This document shows positions 15,018 to 21,016 of a DNA stretch of 25,937 bases, in pieces. A model generated the notes under the pieces. It ran no database searches. It was not told the DNA's origin and saw nothing but the letters and a program-made list of their open reading frames with translations. The number at the start of each line of letters is the position of its first letter. The first letter of the stretch is position 1. Both the position numbers and the translations under genes were made by a program. Source of the DNA: DATMNI01 sp035570275 (GTDB lineage: Bacteria > Acidobacteriota > Terriglobia > Bryobacterales > Bryobacteraceae); assembly GCA_035570275.1 (NCBI GenBank), contig DATMNI010000357.1:1-25937 (forward strand). The letters run 5' to 3'.

Positions 15018-15347
15018 TCACTCGAAAGGGATGTTCACCTCTGTATAGCTGCCGGGTGCAGCGGTGTTCACCGCGGCTGCGATGCGCTCAAGATGCAACC
15101 GGACCTGCGACCATTAGGGTGGAGCCGCCCAAGACATAATGGCAATCTTGCGGCCCGTGAGGTTCTGCTGATATCGAATCCTTCGGTCGGTGGTCAGCAG
15201 CAAGTGTAATGCCGCTTCCTCCGCCACTCTCAGCAGGTCGCCGTTGCTCAGCCGATCCCAGCCCCGTGCCTTCGCCTTGATCACGGTATGCTTTGACAGC
15301 GCACGAGCCAAGCCGCGGGGCGTCCCATGGTCAAAGAGAATGAGCAT
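15018..15347 (-). pseudogene. DUF5615 (PIN-like) toxin gene interrupted by an in-frame TAA
   Basis: Paralogue of the intact gene at 18400-18729. The first 77 codons match it (MLILFDHGTPRGLARAL, GWDRLSNGDLL, TTDRRIRYQQNLTGRKIAI), then the frame reads MSWAAPP and stops with TAA at 15114-15116. Immediately after, in the same frame, homology resumes through to a TGA at 15018: WSQVRLHLERIAAAVNTAAP, then GSYTEVNIPFE. The total length is 110 codons, identical to the intact copy. Within the short non-matching stretch, the +1 frame reads VLGGSTL, like the family's VVLG segment, so two compensating indels probably created the stop. A 77-residue product would keep the predicted acidic residues but lose the last strand and helix. 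Its start overlaps the DUF433 gene by 17 bases. Confidence 0.8.
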
Positions 15348-15591
15348 TGGCGGGCGCCGGTTCCTGTGCGGAAACCGGAGCCTTCAGGCTCTGGGCCACA
15401 AACTCAAGCACCGCTGTGATTTGCTCCCGCGTCACGTCGAACTCCTCCATCACTTCCTCGACGCTCATGTCTTCAAGGTTCTCAAAGACCGTCGCAACGG
15501 GCATACGAGTATCGCGAAACACCCATTCACCGCCACGCTTGCCAGGGACGCTTTCCACTGCCGGGCATTGTGACCAATCGAGAGTGGACAT
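15331..15591 (-). CDS. DUF433 antitoxin-like protein (module 1)
   Basis: Predicted DNA-binding antitoxin of a VapBC-like pair. The DUF433 core is clear: VESVPGKRGGEWVFRDTRMP, then TVFENLEDMSVEEVMEEFDV and TREQITAVLEFVAQSL. It is about three-quarters identical by eye to the module 3 protein at 18729-18959, with a longer Ala/Pro C-terminal tail. The ATG at 15591 is set by AGGAGG eight bases upstream. The open frame extends further back to 15732, but that part is low-complexity and lacks homology. It overlaps its toxin partner by 17 bases. Confidence 0.88.
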   Translation of the reverse strand: MSTLDWSQCPAVESVPGKRGGEWVFRDTRMPVATVFENLEDMSVEEVMEEFDVTREQITAVLEFVAQSLKAPVSAQEPAPANAHSL

Positions 15592-15612
15592 GGTTCGGGC
15601 CTCCTGCTCTCC

Positions 15613-15618
15613 AGAATA
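15613..15618 (-). promoter_or_regulatory. Shared -10-like TATTCT of DUF433 module 1
   Basis: On the minus strand GCGCTATTCT lies 21 bases before the DUF433 ATG. The same string stands at the same distance in module 3 (18981-18986), followed in both by AGGAGGCCCGAACCATG. The conserved spacing suggests the promoter was duplicated with the module. No clear -35. Confidence 0.5.
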
Positions 15619-15696
15619 GCGCGCCGCGCGACCCGGGTCGCTGCTACTGGCTGCAACGCGAAGCCCCGCGAGATCGGCGCCCTGCCTACGAGGGCA

Positions 15697-15720
15697 GCTT
15701 GCGCCCGGCCGGGCGCAAGC
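15697..15720. repeat. Perfect 24-base palindrome between TA modules 1 and 2
   Basis: GCTTGCGCCCGG is followed directly by its exact reverse complement. It lies in the gap between the module 1 antitoxin and the module 2 toxin 3' end. It could be a terminator stem without a U-tract, a recombination scar or a dyad operator; the sequence alone does not decide. Confidence 0.6.
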
Positions 15721-15795
15721 GGTGCAGCCCAAGATTCTGGCGGTCGGGATTCCAGTCCAATTGGCAGCGAGTAGTTGCGGATCATAAAGATAGCG

Positions 15796-16131
15796 CTACC
15801 GGGTGATGACGAGTAGACCCTTCGGTGAGTTGGTGACGAATTCTGATATCCGGACCGCATCCCGGCGAAGACGGTCTTCCATCTGTTGCACGCTGCAATT
15901 CCCCAGTTGCAGGAAGATCACCTTCGGCGGCGTACCCCATACCAGGCTGAGGTTGGCGAAATCCTTGTCTTTGGTCACAATGACGTACCCAAGATTCTTC
16001 GCTTGGTGCCAGACATCCGAGTCCGGCGTCCGCGTCAGTCCAACGTTCCGCACGTGTTCTGAATCCTGGAACAAGTCGGCAAGCCGGTGGGCGAGGCTCG
16101 GAGCCAACATTTCATCGAACAAGAGCTTCAC
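15796..16131 (-). CDS. DUF5615 PIN-like toxin (module 2)
   Basis: Predicted RNA-cleaving PIN-fold toxin partner of DUF433. Family motifs are clear: MKLLFDEMLAPSLAHRL at the N-terminus, then RTPDSDVWHQAK, VIVTKDKDFANL and PPKVIFLQLGNCS. Acidic residues at ~6-7, 37-39 and 55-57 are where the PIN active site should be. It starts with GTG at 16131, which overlaps the antitoxin stop as GTGA, implying coupled translation. It is the classic form of DUF5615, clearly distinct from the modules 1/3 paralogues. Intact at 111 aa. Confidence 0.88.
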   Translation of the reverse strand: MKLLFDEMLAPSLAHRLADLFQDSEHVRNVGLTRTPDSDVWHQAKNLGYVIVTKDKDFANLSLVWGTPPKVIFLQLGNCSVQQMEDRLRRDAVRISEFVTNSPKGLLVITR

Positions 16132-16346
16132 AGAACTGCAACTTTGTCCGGGATATGGGCGAAGAAATCGTAGACGGCTTTGAAGTCTTCCCTTTCCAAG
16201 TCGGGGAATTCCTTCAGAATCTCTTCTTCCGTCATCCCGGACGCCAGATAGGACATCAGGTCATATATCGTGAAGCGGAGACCCCGGATACACGGCTTCC
16301 CGCCCATCTTGCCGGGTACGGCTGTAATGCGAGTTTGCGTCTCCAT
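16128..16346 (-). CDS. DUF433 antitoxin-like protein (module 2)
   Basis: 72-residue DUF433 protein: TAVPGKMGGKPCIRGLRFTI, YDLMSYLASGMTEEEILKEF, then LEREDFKAVYDFFAHI. The KPCIRGLR segment is the standard family motif, replaced by WVFRDTRMP in modules 1 and 3. A TAGAAT -10-like box lies about seven bases before the ATG with no Shine-Dalgarno site, so the message may be leaderless or nearly so. Overlaps the module 2 toxin by four bases. Confidence 0.88.
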   Translation of the reverse strand: METQTRITAVPGKMGGKPCIRGLRFTIYDLMSYLASGMTEEEILKEFPDLEREDFKAVYDFFAHIPDKVAVL

Positions 16347-16441
16347 GATGTGATTCTAGCGGTTCTTGCGCTCGTTCGGTTGACAGGAGCCAGCCTTTAG
16401 ACCGACCTGGGGATCCGCAGGCCAGGGCTGTACGCGGAGGC

Positions 16442-16948
16442 GTGCCACGCGTGGGCATCTTCTGGATGACGCCACGGCAAGACCGTTTCAAGAGACTTCA
16501 ACAATTTAGGATTGTTAGCTCCTGTTTCCCACTAATCGTGGTAAGATGCGGTATTGCATGGAGGTCCTCAGCGGAGTTCCTGGTTTCCAGTCGCCTGCTG
16601 CTCGTCTCAAGCCTTGTCTATGAACGTGCACGAGGCATTTTGTGGAGGGTAGCGCGAGCCAAACACTGTCACCAACGCCCGGACCGCAGCCTCTTTTTTC
16701 GAGGGCGTCAGGTTCCACTCTGTGCGAGGTGCCTTGGATTGTTAGTAGGCGTCACGTTGGTCCCTCTGTACTGCCTTGATCTTCGTCTAGCGGCCATGCT
16801 CATCGTGGTCATGTTGTTCGACGGGTGCACTCAAGCATTGCATTTGAGAGAGAGCCGTAACTGGCTGCGATTCCTAACGGGCATCGGCTTTAGCCTCGGA
16901 TGTGGTGGCTGGCTGGTGAAAGCGTGCCACTATCTATGGAATATTTGA
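16442..16948 (+). CDS. DUF2085 family membrane protein
   Basis: Predicted inner-membrane protein of unknown function. The hallmark is visible from residue ~75: KHCHQRPDRSLFFRGRQVPL then CARCLGLLVG, with conserved His/Cys pairs, followed by a hydrophobic helix (~112-126), FDGCTQALHLRES, and a last segment (WLRFLTGIGFSLGCGGWL). The family normally starts a few residues before CHQ, so most of the first ~65 residues may not be translated. In-frame starts include GTG 16442, ATG 16466, GTG 16538 and TTG 16640, none with a strong Shine-Dalgarno site. It is divergent from TA module 2, in the lower-GC part of the window. The 3' end overlaps the next locus by 13 bases if that starts at 16936. Confidence 0.75.
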   Translation: MPRVGIFWMTPRQDRFKRLQQFRIVSSCFPLIVVRCGIAWRSSAEFLVSSRLLLVSSLVYERARGILWRVARAKHCHQRPDRSLFFRGRQVPLCARCLGLLVGVTLVPLYCLDLRLAAMLIVVMLFDGCTQALHLRESRNWLRFLTGIGFSLGCGGWLVKACHYLWNI

Positions 16949-18256
16949 CCGAGAAATTCGACAACACATCTGATGGCATCAAGGCGAAGGACACTCGCAC
17001 AAGGCAACTAGCCGTCCTGGGATATCGGATCGTTAGCGAACAGATCGAACCAGGCCACGTCAAAGGTAATGAGCAGTGTTGCGGAGCATTGATTTGCCTG
17101 CCTCTGATTTTTGCCGCCGGAAGAACGCCGGGACAATCCTCGTGACGTACGGCCGTGAAGCTCTCTATTGCACGTCTTGCGGCGCTGCAACTGTGTTCGG
17201 CAATGCCATCTGCGGAAACTGTAAAGCTGAGATCACAGGCAAGACGACGGCTGATGAAGCCTCAGCCAAGGCCATCGCTGGAGTAAAGCAGACGGCGGCC
17301 CGGAAGACCGCCGCCATCAACAACGAAATACAAACGCTCAACCGCATTTTGGTTGATACATTGGCTACTGATCACCGCTTCGATTGGATGCTTCTTGGGA
17401 AGTCGTTCTTGGTGCCGGAGCCCCGATTCGCATTTGTCGAAAAAGAACTGCCACCGGTACCGGAGGTCGCCGAAGCCTGTCTAAGGTCCCAGGACTCGAA
17501 GAACTATTTCCTGCAATTCGCATGAGGAGGCTGAACTGGGAAAAAGCAGTTGATCGAAACGAGGAGAACAAGGCTCTTGCTTTGGCTCGATTCAACCAAG
17601 CTACAGACGAATGGCAGAGGTTACGGCAGACAGCCGACGAGGAACGGAATATCCAAGCCGACACCAGAAGACGCCAGTACTTGGCTAAGGACTTTTCAAC
17701 CCTCATCGAATACTGGACTAACGTGCTCGCAAAGTCTGAGTATCCCGATAAGTTCCCGCGTTCCGGCAGGTTCGACTATATCGCGGGCGATCAAAGCCTA
17801 ACCGTTACTTACCAGTTACCCGCGATCACATCTCTGCCTCAAGTAGGCCTAGTCCGGTACATCGAGAGCCGGAATGCACTGGAGGAAGTCCCAGTTTCCG
17901 ACGTATGGCTTAAACACACCTATAGCGAACTTCTTGTGAAGATTGCTCTGAGAACTCTGCACGAACTGTTTCAATCCGACACTGCGGACGCGTTAACCTC
18001 GATTGTCTTTAACGGCTGTGTCCGGTCGATGGATAGATCGATAGGTCAAGAAGTAAGTTTATTGGTGATTTCTATCGAAGCGAGCAAGGCAGAATACAGC
18101 GCGATCAATCTGGCTCAAGTCGATCCCAAAGCTTGTTTCAATCGGTTTAGGGGAATCCTATCGGAGGATCTCGCTAGTCCGGCGCCAGTTGTTTCAGTAC
18201 GATCAAGATCATCAAACGCGCCTGCGGCTGGGGATTCGACATCTGGCATTCAGTGA
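16936..18256 (+). pseudogene. Frameshifted zinc-ribbon / Mrr-associated locus without nuclease domain
   Basis: Three successive open frames give what looks like continuous protein. Frame one (from ATG 16936) reads LGYRIVSEQIEPGHVKGNEQ, then a membrane-like CCGALICLPLIFAAGRTPG. Near 17130 the sequence continues one frame back as TILVTYGREALYCTSCG with a CxxC...CxxC zinc ribbon, an Ala/Lys helix and LNRILVDTLATDHRFDWMLL. Near 17475 it shifts one frame back again to VPGLEELFPAI, then YLAKDFSTLIEYWTNVLAKS, SLTVTYQLPAI, ALRTLHELFQSD and IVFNGCVRSMD. This last part resembles the N-terminal region of restriction-system proteins that end in an Mrr-type nuclease; here it stops at 18256 and no Mrr catalytic motif follows. 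Both shifts fit single-base deletions. The frame-two stop and an ATG form ATGA at 17522-17525, so coupled translation of two ORFs is an alternative. Whether one or two ancestral genes were involved is unclear. Confidence 0.6.
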
Positions 18257-18399
18257 GAGTCCCCCAATTAACGCAGGAATCCGTCTTTCTCGCGTGTAAG
18301 TACTTGTGTTTGCAACGTGAGGCGGCTACAACCGTTTCGGCTGTTAACCGGAGGGCTGTAGGTGCGAGTCGGGACGGCGGAAGCAAACGCTGGGCGAGC
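18257..18399. other. Spacer between decayed locus and TA module 3
   Basis: 143 bases between convergent genes. No promoter, hairpin or remnant of an Mrr nuclease domain was recognised. A GGTGCGAGTC string superficially like a tRNA T-arm has no acceptor or anticodon context. Confidence 0.4.
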
Positions 18400-18729
18400 T
18401 TACTTGAAGGGAATGTCCACTTCGGCAAAACTGCCGGGCGTCGCTGCGTTCACCGCTGCCACCACTTCGGCCACATACGGCTTGATGAGAGCCCATCGGC
18501 CTTGACCCAAGACGACAATGGCGATTTTGCGGCCTGTAAAGTTCTGCTGGTACCTCATATTCTTGTCCGTTGTCACCATCACCTGGAACCCCGCAGCCTC
18601 CGCTTCGTTCAGAAGTTCGCCGTTTTCCAGCTCTTCCCAGCCTCGGGCACGGGCCTCCGTGACCGTGTGGCGACCAATGAGAAAGCGGGCAAGAGTTCGC
18701 GGTGTGCCGTTGTCGAATATCACCAGCAT
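18400..18729 (-). CDS. DUF5615-like PIN toxin (module 3), intact paralogue
   Basis: Intact 109-residue counterpart of the interrupted gene at 15018-15347: MLVIFDNGTPRTLARFLIG, GWEELENGELLNEAE, VMVTTDKNMRYQQNF, GRKIAIVVLGQGRWALI, and the ending TPGSFAEVDIPFK. Predicted PIN-fold ribonuclease toxin by family. The acidic residues are fewer than in module 2 (FDNG instead of FDEM), so the active site may differ. Its ATG overlaps the antitoxin stop by one base (TAATG). Confidence 0.85.
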   Translation of the reverse strand: MLVIFDNGTPRTLARFLIGRHTVTEARARGWEELENGELLNEAEAAGFQVMVTTDKNMRYQQNFTGRKIAIVVLGQGRWALIKPYVAEVVAAVNAATPGSFAEVDIPFK

Positions 18730-18959
18730 TACGGGCGGGGGTCCGGCGCTTCCGCGCTTTGAGCCGCAAATTGCAGAACGGCTTCAACCTGTTCGCGGGT
18801 GACGCCGAATTCCTCCACCAGTTCGTCAACACTCATGTCCTGAAGGTTCTCAAAGACCGTTGAGACGGGCATGCGGGTATCGCGAAACACCCAGGCACCG
18901 CTGCGCTTGCCGGGGATGCTTTCCACGGCTGCGCATTGCGACCAATCGAGAGCGGCCAT
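18729..18959 (-). CDS. DUF433 antitoxin-like protein (module 3)
   Basis: 76-residue DUF433 protein close to module 1: LDWSQCAAVESIPGKRSGAW, VFRDTRMPVSTVFENL, QDMSVDELVEEFGVTREQV. AGGAGG lies eight bases before the ATG, as in module 1. It starts 96 bases from recN in divergent orientation, so the two share an intergenic region. Overlaps the toxin gene by one base, implying coupled expression. Confidence 0.88.
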   Translation of the reverse strand: MAALDWSQCAAVESIPGKRSGAWVFRDTRMPVSTVFENLQDMSVDELVEEFGVTREQVEAVLQFAAQSAEAPDPRP

Positions 18960-18980
18960 GGTTCGGGCCTCCTTCTAATT

Positions 18981-18986
18981 AGAATA
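18981..18986 (-). promoter_or_regulatory. Shared -10-like TATTCT of DUF433 module 3
   Basis: Same hexamer, same 21-base distance to the ATG and same flanks as in module 1 (15613-15618). A small AT dyad (TCTAATTAGA) overlaps it here but not in module 1. Confidence 0.5.
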
Positions 18987-19041
18987 GCGCTCTGGTCGAG
19001 GAACGGAAACGCGCGCGACCCGGAGGGTCACGGCCACTCGG

Positions 19042-19047
19042 TATAAT
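19042..19047 (+). promoter_or_regulatory. Consensus TATAAT -10 box directly before recN
   Basis: A perfect TATAAT ends eight bases before the recN ATG. Transcription starting at the usual 6-8 bases downstream would begin at or within a few bases of the ATG, implying a leaderless message; no Shine-Dalgarno site is present. Upstream, GACCCGGAGGGTC (19017-19029) is a 5-bp dyad overlapping the -35 position and could be an operator. Confidence 0.6.
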
Positions 19048-19055
19048 CGCTCTGA

Positions 19056-20747
19056 ATGCTGCTGGAACTGGTGGTGGAGAATTACGCGGTGGTGGAGCGC
19101 GTGCGCGTCCATTTCCACGCGGGGCTCAACCTGCTCACGGGAGAGACGGGCAGCGGCAAGTCGATTGTGGTGGATGCGTTGGGGCTGCTGCTGGGCGGAA
19201 GGGCGTCTGCCGAGATGATTCGCACCGGGGCATCGCGGGCGCGCGTGGCCGGCATCTTCGATGTGCGGGAGCACCCAGCCGTCCGGCGGCTCCTGGAACC
19301 GGTGGGGCTGGAACTCGAAGACGGCGAGTTGCTGGTGGAACGCGAGATTCTGGGCGGGGGTAAATCGCGCGCGTTTGTGGGAAGCCGGCCCGTTTCGGTA
19401 GCCTTGTTGAGAGACTTGGCGCCGCTGCTGGGCGATATCCACGGACAACACGATCAGCAGCTTTTGTTTTCGCCGGACGCGCAGCGCGACATGCTGGATG
19501 CCGCTGCCGGGCATCGCGGCCTGTTGGACCGCGTGGCGGGCCTCTACCGGCAATGGCGCGCCGCGGCGGCGGAACTGGAGGAGTTGGAGCGGTCGGAACA
19601 GGAGAAGCTGCGGCTGTTGGATCTGTGGTTATTCCAGCGCAACGAGATTGCCGGCGCCGCGCTGGCCGCCGATGAAGACACCGCGCTCGAAAACGAACGG
19701 CGCGTCCTGCAGAATGTGCAGCGCCTGCAGGAGAGCGCCACCACAGCGTACGAAGCTGTGTACGAAAATCGCGAATCGGCGCTCTCGCTGGCGAGCCTGG
19801 CGGCCAAGCGGGTGGACGAACTCTGCCGCATCGATTCCTCGCTGGAAGGGCTTCGTGAGCACCTGAAGGCCGCCAACCTCAGCCTGCAAGAGGCGGCTTA
19901 TGCGCTGCGAGACTACATTTCGAAACTGGAAGCCAACCCCGGCCGCCTGGAAGAAGTGGAAACGCGGCTGGCTTCCATCGACAAGCTCAAGCGAAAGTAC
20001 GGCCGGTCGATTGCCGAGATCGTGACGTTCCTGGCGGAGGTCACCCGGCAGATCGCCGCGGTGGAACATACCGGCGAGCGCATGGAGCAATTACGCAAGG
20101 AGCAGAAGCGCCTGGCGGCGGAGTTCGGCACCCTGGCGGCGGAGCTGACGGAGGGGCGGCGGGGCGCGGGCCGAATGCTGGAAAAACAGGTGGAAGCTGA
20201 ACTGGCGCAGTTGGCCATGGAGCGAACGGTGTTCCGGGTGGCGTTGGCGGAGGCGCCCTGGTCCGCGCACGGGGCCAACCGGGTGGAGTTTCTGGTGTCG
20301 CCGAACGTGGGCGAAGAACCCAAGCCGTTGGAGAAGGTGGCCTCAGGCGGCGAAATCTCACGCATCGCGCTGGCGTTGAAAACCTGCCTGAGCGGCCCCC
20401 GGCGCGGAGACATGGCCGGCCCCAAGCCGGCGGTGGTCCGGACCCTCGTATTCGACGAAGTGGACGCCGGCATAGGCGGCAGCGCGGCCGAGGGCGTCGG
20501 CCGCCGGCTGAAACGGCTGGCCGAAAGCAGTCAGGTCCTGTGCGTGACACACCTGCCCCAGATCGCCTCTTTCGCCGACCATCACTACCGCGTGGAGAAG
20601 CAGGAAGCCGGCGGCCGTACGGTCGCGGTGATCGAAGAACTGGACGCGGGCGGGCGCACCCGCGAAGTGGGGCGCATGCTTTCGGGCCAAAAGCTGACGC
20701 CCGAGGCGCTGAAGAACGCCGAGCAGTTGATTCGCGGAAGCCGGTAG
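19056..20747 (+). CDS. recN: DNA repair protein RecN
   Basis: SMC-like ATPase that helps double-strand break repair by recombination. Walker A is GETGSGKS at residues 29-36, right after the ELVVENYAVVERVRVHF strand. The middle is two coiled-coil arms (~155-390) with the KLKRKYG hinge segment. The ABC signature is VASGGEISRIALALKT and Walker B is TLVFDEVDAGIGG, followed by the CVTHLPQIASFADHHY switch region. The length of 563 aa is typical. The stop codon TAG is formed by the first bases of a palindromic repeat (GTAGCACAGG). Divergent from TA module 3. Confidence 0.97.
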   Translation: MLLELVVENYAVVERVRVHFHAGLNLLTGETGSGKSIVVDALGLLLGGRASAEMIRTGASRARVAGIFDVREHPAVRRLLEPVGLELEDGELLVEREILGGGKSRAFVGSRPVSVALLRDLAPLLGDIHGQHDQQLLFSPDAQRDMLDAAAGHRGLLDRVAGLYRQWRAAAAELEELERSEQEKLRLLDLWLFQRNEIAGAALAADEDTALENERRVLQNVQRLQESATTAYEAVYENRESALSLASLAAKRVDELCRIDSSLEGLREHLKAANLSLQEAAYALRDYISKLEANPGRLEEVETRLASIDKLKRKYGRSIAEIVTFLAEVTRQIAAVEHTGERMEQLRKEQKRLAAEFGTLAAELTEGRRGAGRMLEKQVEAELAQLAMERTVFRVALAEAPWSAHGANRVEFLVSPNVGEEPKPLEKVASGGEISRIALALKTCLSGPRRGDMAGPKPAVVRTLVFDEVDAGIGGSAAEGVGRRLKRLAESSQVLCVTHLPQIASFADHHYRVEKQEAGGRTVAVIEELDAGGRTREVGRMLSGQKLTPEALKNAEQLIRGSR

Positions 20748-20766
20748 CACAGGCTCCTGTCTGTGC
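20744..20766. repeat. REP-like palindrome supplying the recN stop codon
   Basis: GTAGCACAGG continues into arms GCACAG (20747-20752) and CTGTGC (20761-20766). It has the same GTAGCACAGGC start as the unit at 3113. The TAG at 20745-20747 is the recN stop. Confidence 0.65.
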
Positions 20767-20792
20767 CTTGAGTTTGTACATTTCTGGAGAAG

Positions 20793-20880
20793 GTAGGACA
20801 GACCATCGTCTTGTGTGGTCTGTCATGCCTCGTCGGCGCGGGCTGGGTGACAGACGACACAACCCGATCGTCTGTCCTAC
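20793..20880. repeat. REPIN: two inverted, covarying hairpin units between recN and lon
   Basis: Two ~35-base units face each other and both end in GTAGGACAGAC. Each forms its own hairpin: GACAGACC with GGTCTGTC in the left unit, GACAGACG with CGTCTGTC in the right. The C-G pair in one is G-C in the other, a compensatory change, while most other stem bases are kept. A third copy lies at 14966-15000. The unit lies in the 269-base recN-lon spacer, which holds no gene. Confidence 0.85.
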
Positions 20881-21016
20881 TTTGGCCCGACCCGAATGTA
20901 GAAACTCCAGCGCACAGGCTCTGTTTGGGCGGGCCGGGGTAAAACCAACACGGGAGGAATGGCGGCTGTTCGCGGCAGAGGGTCGCGAACACTCGGTTAC
21001 ACTGTGGGTAGCCGCC

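Noticed and set aside
15592..15732. N-terminal extension of the module 1 DUF433 protein
   Set aside because: A strong ribosome site sits at the internal ATG, the paralogue starts at the same residue, and the extension covers the putative promoter and the 24-base palindrome.
18345..18385. tRNA-like GGTGCGAGTC string
   Set aside because: No acceptor stem, D-arm or anticodon stem could be folded around it.
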